Positions 1 through 9,055 are shown, counted from the first letter of the stretch. The stretch: 34,062 bases of DNA from CAZOKN01 sp964580525 (GCA_964580525.1 CAZOKN010000020.1:1-34062); one strand, 5' to 3'. Notes: a model not told the origin generated them from the sequence alone. Translations and numbers: made by a program.

Positions 1-1358
1 TCAAACATCTGCTCAGAATTACCGTGATCAGCCGTAATCAAAACTGCACCACCAACTTTATCCACCGCCTTAACAAGCTTCTCTAAGCACTTATCAACCG
101 CTTCCACAGCTTGCACGGCAGCATTTTGATCGCCAGTATGCCCGACCATATCAGTATTGGCATAGTTTACCACCACTAAATCAAACTCACCAGATTCCAC
201 TGCACTAACTAATTTATCAGTTAATTCAAAAGCTGACATTTCAGGCTTTAAATCATATGTAGCAACCTTTGGCGATGGTACCAATATTCTTTTTTCGCCC
301 GGAAACTCTTCTTCCCGACCACCATTAAAAAAGAAGGTCACATGAGCATATTTTTCAGTTTCAGAAATTCGTAACTGCTTCAGACTATTATCTGCAATCA
401 CCTGACCTAAAATATTATTTAATTCTTGCGGTTTGAAAACTGCTCCAATAAATTTATTCAAGTCTTGGGAATATTCTACCATTCCAAAAGATGATACAAG
501 CTTAGGGCTCTTGCTTCTGCTAAAACCTTTAAATTCAGGATCAAGTAAGGCTATCAGTATCTGTCTAGCCCTATCAGAACGGAAATTAGCCATGATGATA
601 GCATCTCCATCCTTCATACCATTATAGCCATCGATTACACATGGCACAAAAAATTCATCAAAAACTTTTTTATCATATGAAGCTTTTATTGCTTTAGCTG
701 GAGAGTTAAATTTTTCTCCCTCACCAGAAACCATAGAGTCATATGCCTTTTGCACCCTTTCCCATCTATTATCCCTATCCATGGCATAATAACGACCACT
801 TAAAGTTGCTAACTGAATAGCTTTTATGCCTTCAATTTCCTTATTAAAATCATCAACATATTCAGCTGCACTTGCAGGCGCCACATCACGCCCATCCAAA
901 AAAGCATGCACTTTAACTTCAATACCAGATTTGGCAAAAATCTTCGCCAAAGCTGCAATGTGGTGTTGATGCGAATGCACACCACCAGGAGACATAAGAC
1001 CCATTATATGGCACGCTCCACCTGTTTTTTTAAGTTTGCTTATAGAATTTACAATCTCTTCGTTTTTTTCAAGACTACCATCTTCTATAGCCATATCTAT
1101 CATTGGTAGACTTTGCATAATAACCCTACCACCACCTATGCTCATATGGCCAACTTCGGAATTACCCATTTGCCCTTCAGGAAGGCCAACAGCCAGACCT
1201 GATGTTTTTAGAAGTGACATAGGATTATTTTTAACCAAAGAATTCCAAAAAGGTATATTTGCCCTTGTTATGGCATTATCGGCAGCATCTTCACGCTCAC
1301 CCCAACCATCTAATATACACAGAACAACAGGCTTCACAGAGCCTTTTAACTTATTCAT
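1..1358 (-). CDS. gpmI: 2,3-bisphosphoglycerate-independent phosphoglycerate mutase (3' end outside window)
   Basis: Interconverts 3- and 2-phosphoglycerate in glycolysis and gluconeogenesis in the cytoplasm, using two Mn ions and a phosphoserine intermediate. The reverse-strand translation from ATG at 1358 begins MNKLKGSVKPVVLCILDGWG, the usual iPGM start with the first metal-binding Asp. GNSEVGH near residue 62 carries the nucleophilic Ser. GVHSHQHH, an RSDRARQ substrate-binding stretch and a late ADHGNSEQM metal motif follow. About 452 codons are visible without a stop; the family is about 510 residues, so roughly the last 55 are beyond the left edge. It is the last gene of the leftward ctpA-deacetylase-rppH-DUF721 run, 74 bases after the DUF721 stop. 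Family assignment is secure. Confidence 0.96.
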   Translation of the reverse strand, partial: MNKLKGSVKPVVLCILDGWGEREDAADNAITRANIPFWNSLVKNNPMSLLKTSGLAVGLPEGQMGNSEVGHMSIGGGRVIMQSLPMIDMAIEDGSLEKNEEIVNSISKLKKTGGACHIMGLMSPGGVHSHQHHIAALAKIFAKSGIEVKVHAFLDGRDVAPASAAEYVDDFNKEIEGIKAIQLATLSGRYYAMDRDNRWERVQKAYDSMVSGEGEKFNSPAKAIKASYDKKVFDEFFVPCVIDGYNGMKDGDAIIMANFRSDRARQILIALLDPEFKGFSRSKSPKLVSSFGMVEYSQDLNKFIGAVFKPQELNNILGQVIADNSLKQLRISETEKYAHVTFFFNGGREEEFPGEKRILVPSPKVATYDLKPEMSAFELTDKLVSAVESGEFDLVVVNYANTDMVGHTGDQNAAVQAVEAVDKCLEKLVKAVDKVGGAVLITADHGNSEQMF

Positions 1359-1432
1359 ATTATAACCTTATAAAAAATACGTCCAGGCTGTCTTTATAGG
1401 CGATAAATGATACATTTGCAAATATATTAATC

Positions 1433-1942
1433 TTATTTATGCTCTTCAATAAACACACTTTTTCCCAATGATTCCAAAGCCTTTTTCAATTCAGGATCAT
1501 CTATATCATCCAATTTGTTATGCATATGTTTTTCGGCCTGATTGATTATATCTTTATCAATCACCGCAATAGTAGAATCTTCTTTTTTTAATACTGAAGG
1601 ATTTTGTAGAATTTTGATTTTATCTATAGATTTATAACCAAAATATTTAGCTATTTTCTCAACAATTATAGGCTCCATATACATAATATCATTAGCAATC
1701 CCACTGTCCCAAACTTCAACATGCAATACGCCCCCATCTCTATTTTCTCCACGAAAATAGATTTTTTTTGGAAAAGAAAATCTGGCAATTTCGGCACCAA
1801 CTATTAAATGCCAATCTGTAATAATTTTGTTTTCAGTAAAACCCTTTTTCTGAAAAACAGGCTTGGTTATCTCATCTAACGCTAAAGAAAGATTGCGCAA
1901 CCCATATATTCTTTTGTTTTTTTTATCTTGGCCAAAACCCAT
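1433..1942 (-). CDS. DUF721 / DciA-like protein
   Basis: 169-residue cytoplasmic protein with a DUF721 domain in about residues 15-115. The pattern is W-x-L-I-V-G at the end of helix 1, a basic FPKKIYFRG strand, then GVLHVEVWDSGIANDI, typical of the family. DUF721 includes DciA, which works with the replicative helicase DnaB in bacteria lacking DnaC. Alphaproteobacterial members are often annotated only by domain, so the helicase-loading role is inference here. The C-terminal third is charged and low in complexity. Its ATG overlaps the rppH stop by one base (TAATG), implying translational coupling. No signal peptide or membrane segment is visible. Confidence 0.8.
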   Translation of the reverse strand: MGFGQDKKNKRIYGLRNLSLALDEITKPVFQKKGFTENKIITDWHLIVGAEIARFSFPKKIYFRGENRDGGVLHVEVWDSGIANDIMYMEPIIVEKIAKYFGYKSIDKIKILQNPSVLKKEDSTIAVIDKDIINQAEKHMHNKLDDIDDPELKKALESLGKSVFIEEHK

Positions 1943-2415
1943 TATTCGACCAGATAGCTAAATTCTTTCACTATAGCAGAGTATACATCTCTCTTGAACG
2001 GAACGATAATATCTGGCAATTCTTTGATACTAACCCAACGCCATTCACAAAATTCAGGATGAGAAGTTGCAATATTAATATCGCTATCAACTCCTAAAAA
2101 GCGCATAGCAAACCATGTCTGCTCCTGCCCTTTATATTTGCCATTCCATAAAACTGGCACAAGATTTTTTGGTAAATCGTAACAATATGATCTGCTACTA
2201 GCAGCCAAAATTTCGGCTTTATCTGTTCCTATTTCTTCCTTAAGTTCACGTATCACGGCCTGCTGCGGGTTTTCTCCCTCATCTATTCCGCCTTGCGGCA
2301 TTTGCCAGGCTTCACTTCTGTCATCTATACGCCGTCCAACAAAAACCATATTTTCTTTATTTAGAAGCATAACGCCAACACAAGGCCTGTAAGGCAAATT
2401 TTCAATATCTCTCAA
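1942..2415 (-). CDS. rppH: RNA pyrophosphohydrolase (Nudix)
   Basis: Removes pyrophosphate from the 5' triphosphate end of RNA, which triggers RNase E-dependent decay. The 157-residue length is normal. The N-terminal LPYRPCVGVMLLN and VFVGRRID are characteristic of RppH rather than other Nudix enzymes. The full Nudix box spans residues 42-64 (G-x5-E-x7-RELKEEIG), giving the Mg-binding glutamates. WQMPQGG precedes the box, as in E. coli RppH. It lies 3 bases after the deacetylase-like gene and overlaps the DUF721 start, so it is an internal operon gene. Confidence 0.95.
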   Translation of the reverse strand: MRDIENLPYRPCVGVMLLNKENMVFVGRRIDDRSEAWQMPQGGIDEGENPQQAVIRELKEEIGTDKAEILAASSRSYCYDLPKNLVPVLWNGKYKGQEQTWFAMRFLGVDSDINIATSHPEFCEWRWVSIKELPDIIVPFKRDVYSAIVKEFSYLVE

Positions 2416-2418
2416 CTT

Positions 2419-3759
2419 CTAATTCCCCGTATTTGCAGATTCATCAGTAATATTTTTACCCAGCAAGATTGATATAGGAGCAACGTTAAATCCTTTTGAT
2501 TCAACTTTCGGCAACCACATCTGCAGCATTCTTATCGTTATAGGATATGGATTAGCCATAACAACAACATATCCACGCTTTGTAGATATATCTTCTATCT
2601 GCTGAAGTTTGGCATTTATTGCCTCAGGTGATATTTCAGAATCCAAAAGAACATCCGTCACTAAGATTGGATAACCAAGCTTATCAGCCACCTGAACTAA
2701 AGAAAAATTTGAATATCCTCCACCATATACAAAATAAAGACCTTGATCCTTAAGATTTTGCAAAATAGGTTCTATACTGCCTATAGAATTTGTAAAAATC
2801 TCATCAGTACCAGAATATACAGCCTTGTATCCGCCAATTAAAGAGGTCAACATTTTCAGCCTTGTAATATTATCATCTTTCGAAGCGCTGGTAACCAAAG
2901 CATAAGGCCCAGGATCATTCATCCTATAATCCTTGGTTTCCATAGGAACATTAAGGATAAATTCATATCCCTTATCCTTGGCTTTTTTTACCCACTGCTC
3001 CAACGAAGGTGAATAAGGAGAAAAGCCCATTGTTATGCTGCTAGGTAAATCCAAAGCTTCTTCTGTTGTGGATGAACTAAGCCCAAGACCCCTAATAATA
3101 ATAACAATAACCGGCTTTTCACTTAGATCCTTTATAGAAACTTTTTTAACATCAACTCCCTTTTTTGCCTCAGCAACACCAGTAAGAGCACGAATCATTT
3201 CATCAGATAATCTTGGACCTATAAAATCTGTCTGCAACCATGCAAGCTGTGGATCAGAAGAAACTTCAGGAACATTTTCCTTAACCGGAATTCCTGCTAC
3301 AGGAGGTGAATTAGAAACAGAGTTTTGTTCAGGAGCAGGCTGTTCAGAAACAGGAGTTACTTCAGTAACTGTTGTTTCAGTAGCAGCAGGAGCTTCATTA
3401 GTAACCGTGGCTTCAGGAGAAACTACAGCAGAAGGCGTGTCGGTCGTTGCCACTTCAGCTGGAGCAGCTGGAACCTCAGCATTTGGATTCGGAACATCAC
3501 TTGGCTGCTCCTTAACTTCAGCAGAATTATCCTGAATCGGCTGTTCCGAAGTTAATACTTGCCCCTGCACAGTACCGCTGTCTAAAGAGACTTCAAGGCG
3601 TTGCCCCGAAAGTAAAGCATTTTCAATATTTTTTTGCTTTTGTGCTGATGAAAAGAAAAAATATGCCAAAACTGATAAGAGCACAAAAAGCACCATTCCG
3701 AAACCATATAATTTCGTACTGCCGATTTTGAACTGCCTTACAAGAAGTAAAATTTTCAT
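2419..3759 (-). CDS. Divergent polysaccharide deacetylase family protein (YibQ-like), possibly inactive
   Basis: 446 residues. A single transmembrane helix lies at about residues 19-36. A Glu/Pro/Thr/Ala-rich periplasmic linker covers about 70-165. The C-terminal domain (about 210-435) has the family's landmarks: strand VIVIIIRGLGLS, FSPYSPSLEQWVKKAKDKGYE, LNVPME, NDPGPYAL, and the late MANPYPITIRML. The family adopts the NodB-like deacetylase fold and is found next to ctpA/envC genes, so a peptidoglycan-related envelope role is plausible. Odd: the Asp usual after the first strand (IVxDLGLS) is Arg-Gly here, and the usual NxMGSRFT stretch reads YSGTDEIFT. Metal-dependent catalysis may therefore be lost. 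Eighteen bases separate it from ctpA. Confidence 0.85.
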   Translation of the reverse strand: MKILLLVRQFKIGSTKLYGFGMVLFVLLSVLAYFFFSSAQKQKNIENALLSGQRLEVSLDSGTVQGQVLTSEQPIQDNSAEVKEQPSDVPNPNAEVPAAPAEVATTDTPSAVVSPEATVTNEAPAATETTVTEVTPVSEQPAPEQNSVSNSPPVAGIPVKENVPEVSSDPQLAWLQTDFIGPRLSDEMIRALTGVAEAKKGVDVKKVSIKDLSEKPVIVIIIRGLGLSSSTTEEALDLPSSITMGFSPYSPSLEQWVKKAKDKGYEFILNVPMETKDYRMNDPGPYALVTSASKDDNITRLKMLTSLIGGYKAVYSGTDEIFTNSIGSIEPILQNLKDQGLYFVYGGGYSNFSLVQVADKLGYPILVTDVLLDSEISPEAINAKLQQIEDISTKRGYVVVMANPYPITIRMLQMWLPKVESKGFNVAPISILLGKNITDESANTGN

Positions 3760-3776
3760 CTCTCTACGAGCTTAAT

Positions 3777-5105
3777 TTACTTAGCAACTGCTTTTTTGTT
3801 TTCAAAAATATGTATTCCTTTTAGCAAATCTAAAGCTCTGGCTAACTGATAATCCTTTTCACTTGAAGTAGGAATTTCATCAGCAGACGAATCAGACTTA
3901 GCATTCTCAGAAGACTTACCATTGTCATTAGCAGCTTTTGCATCATCCTTCGCAGCCACCTCATCAGGACCTTTCAAATGCTTTCTCAAACTAGCTTCTG
4001 AAGTCATCTTACTAGAGGCTTTTATAGGCTCAACTTTAGCCTGCTCAACAACGATATCAGGTTTAATACCTTCGGCCTGTATAGAACGACCAGAGGGAGT
4101 ATAATAACGAGAAGTAGTAAGCCTCATAGCCCCTTTACTCTCAGACAAAGGTATAACTGTTTGAACAGAGCCTTTACCGAAAGATTTAGTACCAACAACA
4201 ATAGCTCTTTTGTGATCTTGCAAAGCTCCAGCAACAATTTCTGATGCAGAGGCAGAACCACCATTTACGATAACAACTATAGGCTCACCATCAATGATAT
4301 CACCCTTAGTAGCATCAAACCTCTTATTGCTATCCGCAACACGGCCTTTTGTTGAAACTATTTCGCCTTGATCAAGGAATAGGTCAGATACCGCAATGGC
4401 TTGATCTAACAATCCACCAGGATTATTTCTCAAATCAAGAACAACACCTTTAAAGTCTTTTCCTATTTCTTTCTTGATATTAGTAACTTCTTTCTCCAAA
4501 GAATCTGCTGCTCTTTCTGAGAATGAAGTTATGCGTGCATAAACAACATCTCCCTCTCTTCTAGCTCTCACAGATTGTATTTTTATTATTGCTCTCTTCA
4601 TAGTGAAAATCATAGGGTCATTAACACCCTCTCTTAAAACGGTAAGCTCTATTTTTGTTCCCGGCTTACCTCTCATTTTTTCTACAGCCTCAGAAAGGGT
4701 AGTTCCCATAACGGCTTCACCATCAATCTTGCTTATAAAATCACCAGGTTTCAAACCAGCCTGAAATGCTGGAGTATCATCTATAGGAGAAACAACTTTT
4801 ACCAAGCCATTTTCCATTGTAACTTCAATACCCAAGCCACCAAATTCACCCTTAGTCTGTATTCTCATTTCATCAAAAGCCTTTTCATTCAAATAGCTAG
4901 AATGAGGGTCGAGAGAAGATAACATGCCATTAATTGCAGCTTCCACAAGATCCTTATCAGAAACCTCTTCTACATAATCACGCTTAACTTTATCAAATAC
5001 ATCTCCAAAGAGATCCAAAAGTTTTATAGTGTCCCTCTTTTCTGCAACAGCTGAAAATGAAAAAAGAGCAAGAACTACAACGAATAATACAGAAATTTTT
5101 TTCAT
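3777..5105 (-). CDS. ctpA: S41 family C-terminal processing protease with PDZ domain
   Basis: Periplasmic serine protease that trims the C-termini of envelope proteins and, in several Gram-negatives, peptidoglycan hydrolases. I place the start at ATG 5105 rather than an upstream in-frame ATG at 5156: it begins a clean signal peptide (MKKISVLFVVVLALFSFSAVA, cleavage near residue 21) and has AGGA about 8 bases upstream. The result is 442 residues. The PDZ domain is at about 85-165. The catalytic core contains LRNNPGG, catalytic Ser286 in SASASE and Lys311 in GKGSVQ; the 25-residue spacing matches characterised CtpA/Prc enzymes. The tail (about 370-425) is Lys/Ser/Asp-rich and disordered. First gene of a leftward operon. 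Confidence 0.95.
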   Translation of the reverse strand: MKKISVLFVVVLALFSFSAVAEKRDTIKLLDLFGDVFDKVKRDYVEEVSDKDLVEAAINGMLSSLDPHSSYLNEKAFDEMRIQTKGEFGGLGIEVTMENGLVKVVSPIDDTPAFQAGLKPGDFISKIDGEAVMGTTLSEAVEKMRGKPGTKIELTVLREGVNDPMIFTMKRAIIKIQSVRARREGDVVYARITSFSERAADSLEKEVTNIKKEIGKDFKGVVLDLRNNPGGLLDQAIAVSDLFLDQGEIVSTKGRVADSNKRFDATKGDIIDGEPIVVIVNGGSASASEIVAGALQDHKRAIVVGTKSFGKGSVQTVIPLSESKGAMRLTTSRYYTPSGRSIQAEGIKPDIVVEQAKVEPIKASSKMTSEASLRKHLKGPDEVAAKDDAKAANDNGKSSENAKSDSSADEIPTSSEKDYQLARALDLLKGIHIFENKKAVAK

Positions 5106-5241
5106 GCTAAGAATCCTAACCAATACCTTCGATATAAATATTATGACATTAAACAATTAATCCTGAACAATACATAAAAATAAAATAAACCGCAACAACA
5201 TACAATTTATTATCCCCAGGATAAATTTATAAACATAAAAA

Positions 5242-5490
5242 TTACAATGCTTTATGCGCCCCATCACAAAGTGGGGAGGTTTTGGTCATTTTGCATCCAC
5301 AAAAACCAACTCTTTTTGATTCAGTAGCCTTATACTCTACTGGAGAAAATTCACTACCTGAGTGAGAACCATCACAGAAAGGCTGATTTTTACTAAGTCC
5401 ACATGCACACCAAAAATAAGACTTTCCTGCCTCAACATCAATTTTATAAGAAAATTTCTGCGCCACATGCGGCAAAGCTTTTTTATCCAC
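5242..5490 (-). CDS. Tandem CDGSH-type iron-sulphur protein
   Basis: 82-residue protein with two complete CDGSH motifs (C-x-C-x2-S/T-x3-P-x-C-D-G-S/A-H). Site one uses Cys28, Cys30, Cys39 and His43; site two uses Cys64, Cys66, Cys75 and His79. Each is expected to bind a 2Fe-2S cluster with the 3Cys-1His coordination of the mitoNEET family, whose clusters are redox-active and pH-labile. The small double-motif form resembles the MiNT/CISD3 subgroup. No signal peptide, so cytoplasmic. Physiological partners are unknown. It is divergent from thrB (79 bases between starts) and 136 bases upstream of ctpA in the same direction. Confidence 0.92.
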   Translation of the reverse strand: MDKKALPHVAQKFSYKIDVEAGKSYFWCACGLSKNQPFCDGSHSGSEFSPVEYKATESKRVGFCGCKMTKTSPLCDGAHKAL

Positions 5491-5569
5491 GACAAACTCC
5501 TCTTGTTAATTTAAATTACAGGATGTATTTAGTTCTAGTTAGTAATAGCTTACAATTAGCAGAAAAATA

Positions 5570-6539
5570 ATGGCTGTATATACAAAAATTTCTCCCTCTC
5601 AATTAGAGAATCTTCTGAAATCCTACAATATAGGAACAGCGGAAAGTTTAAAAGATATCGCAGAAGGCATAGAAAATTCCAATTATTTACTCACAACTGA
5701 AAAAGACCGTTATATATTAACCATTTATGAAAAGCGCGTATCTGCAAAAGACCTACCTTTCTATCTAAATTTAATGAAACATCTGGCTAATAAAAAAATC
5801 CTCTGCCCTATTCCCATGGAAAATAAAATGGGAAAAACCTTATCAGAAATAAATGGACGCTCTTGCGCAATAGTAAGCTTTTTAAATGGCTCCAGCACCA
5901 AATCCATAAAAAATATTCATCTTGAAGAATTGGGCAAAAACCTTGCCATGATGCATATAGCAGCCAGTGATTTTTCTATGCAAAAAGAAAATGATTTTTC
6001 ATTAAAAAACTGGGGCGAAATTTTTAAGGCAGTTAGGCCAAATGCTGATGAATTAAAGCCTGGTCTATCTTCAGAGATAGAAAATGAACTCGGATATTTA
6101 TCAGTTAGCTGGCCATCTTNNNNNNNNNNCCTTATATTCCGGCGTTATTCATGCTGACCTTTTTCCTGACAATGTATTTTTCCAAAATGACAAATTAGCC
6201 GGAATTATCGATTTTTATTTTGCCTGCAATGATTATCTTATGTACGACCTTGCTATTTGCATGAACGCCTGGTGTTTTGAGAAAAATAACGAATTTAACC
6301 TCACCAAAGCAAAAATATTAATTTCCTCATATAATCAAGTACGAAAAATTTCTGAAGAAGAATTAGACGCACTCCCTGTGCTTGCAAGTGGAGCTGCCAT
6401 GCGATTTTTGCTAACAAGATTGTATGACTGGTTTAATCGTGTCGAAGGTGCGCTAGTAACCCAAAAAAATCCAATTGAATATCTGGAAAAATTACGTTTC
6501 CACAGAGGTATAAAATCGCATAGAGAATATGGATTTTAA
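5570..6539 (+). CDS. thrB: Homoserine kinase, APH-fold type, interrupted by an assembly gap
   Basis: Phosphorylates L-homoserine for threonine synthesis; this is the aminoglycoside-phosphotransferase-fold ThrB of proteobacteria, not the GHMP type. The start (MAVYTKIS, then IAEGIENSNYLL and RYILTIYEKR) and the second part (GVIHADLFPDNVFF, IIDFYFACNDYLMYDLAICMNAWCFE, GAAMRFLLTRLYDW) follow the family end to end. HADLFPDN is the catalytic loop, IDF the metal-binding Asp. Ten N at 6120-6129 fall between WPS and LYSGVIH. The parts are in different frames across those ten bases, so the gap length is not literal; an intact gene needs a missing length divisible by three. Its stop directly abuts the rnhA ATG. 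Confidence 0.93.
6120..6129. other. Assembly gap (10 N) inside thrB
   Basis: A run of ten N. The flanking sequences encode consecutive parts of homoserine kinase in different frames, so ten is a placeholder length. Family spacing (WP, about two residues, LxxGVIH) suggests only a few bases, plausibly three, are really missing. Confidence 0.97.
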
Positions 6540-6989
6540 ATGGAAAAAAAAACAAATAAGGTCATAATCCACACAGACGGCGCATGCTCAGGAAACCCAG
6601 GCCCAGGAGGTTGGGGAGCTTTATTACAATATGGCAAGCATGAAAAAGAAATCTACGGCAGTGAAAGCGATACTACTAACAATCGTATGGAAATGATGGC
6701 TGCCATCCAAGCCCTTAAAGCACTAAAAAAAAGCAGTGACATCGCATTATATACAGACAGTTCTTACCTCAAAGATGGTATTACAAAATGGATTCATAGC
6801 TGGAAAAAAAATGGCTGGAAAACCGCAAATAAAAAACCCGTGAAAAATTCTGATTTATGGCAAGAGTTGGAAAAAGAACTTGAGCGCCACACCGTAGAGT
6901 GGCACTGGGTGAAAGGTCATGCGGGACATGATGGCAACGAACGCGCTGATTCTTTAGCAGTTAAGGGATTAGAAGAGTTTAGAAAATAG
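6540..6989 (+). CDS. rnhA: Ribonuclease HI
   Basis: Cleaves the RNA strand of RNA-DNA hybrids in replication and R-loop removal. The 149-residue length is normal. Four acidic catalytic residues are visible: Asp13 (TDGACSGNPGPGGW), Glu51 (NNRMEMMA), Asp73 (YTDSSY) and Asp137 (NERADSLA). The flexible-loop His is at 127 (VKGHAGH). The basic handle region (residues 82-102) is rich in Trp and Lys. The ATG follows the thrB TAA immediately; thrB-rnhA is a common alphaproteobacterial pair. It converges on ftsH with 24 bases between the stops and no clear hairpin terminator. Confidence 0.97.
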   Translation: MEKKTNKVIIHTDGACSGNPGPGGWGALLQYGKHEKEIYGSESDTTNNRMEMMAAIQALKALKKSSDIALYTDSSYLKDGITKWIHSWKKNGWKTANKKPVKNSDLWQELEKELERHTVEWHWVKGHAGHDGNERADSLAVKGLEEFRK

Positions 6990-7013
6990 CTTGAGCCCTA
7001 AACACTCCAACAA

Positions 7014-9014
7014 CTAGACACCTTCCGCAGCAGGCTTACCTTTCTTAGGCTTAACTTTATCAGTTTCAGGTTTAGCAGCTCTTTTGCCTTCTTTTTCCTG
7101 CGCTTTCTTTTCAGAAGTTTCTTCCGCTGAAATAACAACATCGCTCAAAGGAACAGAAGATTTTTTTGGTATACCACCACCAGGTTTTTTATCTTTATTT
7201 TTGGTGATTTTATTACCGGCTATCAAATCTCTTATATCATCACCTGAAAGAGTTTCATGCTCTAACAAAGCCTGAGCAATCATTTCCAACTGATCTTTAT
7301 GTTTATTAAGTATATCTTTGGCATGAGTATATCCCTCTTCAACTAGAGACTTAACCTCAGAATCAATAATATTAGCAGTTTCTTCAGAAACATTTTTCTG
7401 CCTTGCAACTGAGTGCCCCAAAAACACTTCCTCTTGATCGCTAGCATGGAAAAGCGGACCAATTTTATCGCTCATGCCCCATTCCATCACCATGCTTCTT
7501 GCCATTTTTGTAGCCATTCTTATATCAGAGGACGCACCAGACGTAACTTTGTCATAGCCAAAAATCAACTCTTCCGCCACACGTCCACCCATAGCAACTG
7601 CCATATCAGCTTTCGCACGCTCGCGTGTTAAGGATAATCTATCATTTTCCGGTAAGCGCATAACCATACCAAGCGCACGCCCACGTGGAATTATAGTAGC
7701 TTTATGGATAGGATCAGAAGCCGGGCAATGCAACGATACAACGGCGTGGCCAGCTTCATGATAAGCTGTAAGCCTCTTCTCTTCGTCACGAATAACCATG
7801 CTTTTACGTTCAGCACCCATCATAACTTTATCTTTTGCTTCTTCAAGCTCCTGCATAGTCACAACTTTTCTGTTGCGTCTTGCTGAAAGCAAGGCAGCTT
7901 CATTCACTAAATTAGCTAAATCAGCACCTGTAAATCCTGGTGTTCCACGTGCAATAACAAGCGAATCAACATCAGGCGCAACAGGAACTTTTTTCAAATG
8001 AACGCTCAAAATTTGTTCACGTCCCAAAATATCAGGCAAAGGAACAACAATCTGTCTGTCAAAACGACCAGGACGCAGCAATGCAGGATCAAGAACATCA
8101 GGACGATTTGTCGCCGCTAATATTATTATACCCTCATTCTCTTCAAAACCATCCATCTCAACAAGAAGTTGGTTAAGAGTTTGCTCACGTTCATCATTAC
8201 CACCACCAAGACCGGCACCACGATGCCTTCCCACTGCGTCAATTTCATCAATAAATATCAAGCATGGTGCATGCTTTTTACCTTGTTCAAACAAATCGCG
8301 TACACGGCTTGCTCCCACACCGACAAACATCTCTACGAAATCAGAACCTGAAATGGAAAAGAATGGAACTCCAGCCTCGCCTGCAATAGCTTTCGCTAAC
8401 AATGTTTTACCAGTACCAGGAGAACCAACAAGCAAACAACCTTTGGGTATTTTTCCGCCAAGAGTGCTAAATCTTTCTGGAGACTTCAAGAAATCAACTA
8501 TTTCTGTTAACTCTTCTTTCGCCTCTTCGATACCAGCAACATCTGCAAACGTAACCTTCTTACCTTTATCACCCATAAGCTTTGCGCGTGAACGACCAAA
8601 ACCCATTGCTCCGCCACCTTTTCCGCCACCTTGCATTTGTTTCATAAAGAATATCCAAACGCCTATAAGTAACAAAATAGGGAACCAGGAAATTAAGATG
8701 CCAAATACCGAGTTCATTGCAGTATCAACAGGCATAGCAGTTATTCTAACATTTTTTTGCTTTAAACTATCTATTAAGCCGGGATAATCAGGATTATATG
8801 TGACGAAAGAACCACCATCTTCGTATTTACCATCGATATTTGCGCCTCTAATATTAACCTCACGCACCCTGCCCTGCTCAACATTATTTAGGAAATCAGA
8901 AAACGCTACGCTATCACTCTGTCCAATAGTTCCGGAACCCTTAATGACATCATATGCCATAACAAGGAAAACCATTATAACAAGCCAGATAAAAAAGCTT
9001 TTGCCAGAACGCAT
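7014..9014 (-). CDS. ftsH: ATP-dependent zinc metalloprotease FtsH
   Basis: Membrane-anchored AAA+ protease that degrades misfolded membrane proteins and short-lived regulators. 666 residues. Two transmembrane helices (about 7-25 and 103-124) flank a small periplasmic domain. Walker A GSPGTGKT is at 197-204, Walker B IFIDE at 253-257, and the second region of homology (ATNRPDVLDPALLRPGRFDR) at 301-320. HEAGH at 419-423 supplies the zinc ligands and catalytic Glu. The pore motif FVEMFVG is present. The last 60 or so residues are a Lys/Glu/Pro-rich tail. AAGGG sits just upstream of the start. It is the final gene of cpoB-tilS-ftsH. Confidence 0.98.
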   Translation of the reverse strand: MRSGKSFFIWLVIMVFLVMAYDVIKGSGTIGQSDSVAFSDFLNNVEQGRVREVNIRGANIDGKYEDGGSFVTYNPDYPGLIDSLKQKNVRITAMPVDTAMNSVFGILISWFPILLLIGVWIFFMKQMQGGGKGGGAMGFGRSRAKLMGDKGKKVTFADVAGIEEAKEELTEIVDFLKSPERFSTLGGKIPKGCLLVGSPGTGKTLLAKAIAGEAGVPFFSISGSDFVEMFVGVGASRVRDLFEQGKKHAPCLIFIDEIDAVGRHRGAGLGGGNDEREQTLNQLLVEMDGFEENEGIIILAATNRPDVLDPALLRPGRFDRQIVVPLPDILGREQILSVHLKKVPVAPDVDSLVIARGTPGFTGADLANLVNEAALLSARRNRKVVTMQELEEAKDKVMMGAERKSMVIRDEEKRLTAYHEAGHAVVSLHCPASDPIHKATIIPRGRALGMVMRLPENDRLSLTRERAKADMAVAMGGRVAEELIFGYDKVTSGASSDIRMATKMARSMVMEWGMSDKIGPLFHASDQEEVFLGHSVARQKNVSEETANIIDSEVKSLVEEGYTHAKDILNKHKDQLEMIAQALLEHETLSGDDIRDLIAGNKITKNKDKKPGGGIPKKSSVPLSDVVISAEETSEKKAQEKEGKRAAKPETDKVKPKKGKPAAEGV

Positions 9015-9055
9015 AAAAAACCCTTATAAAATCCCTATCGGGAAAATTAATTCAA

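Noticed and set aside
3035..3535. Plus-strand open frame of 166 codons opposite the deacetylase-like gene
   Set aside because: Ser/Thr/Gly/Val-rich shadow of the low-complexity Pro/Ala/Glu/Thr linker, with no signal or family.
5106..5156. Upstream start for ctpA
   Set aside because: It adds 17 residues ahead of a clean signal peptide; the ATG at 5105 has AGGA at suitable spacing.
5191..5235. Small hairpin TTATCC-CCA-GGATAA as a terminator for the CDGSH gene
   Set aside because: Only six A/T-heavy pairs with a three-base loop and a weak T-run. Too weak to support.
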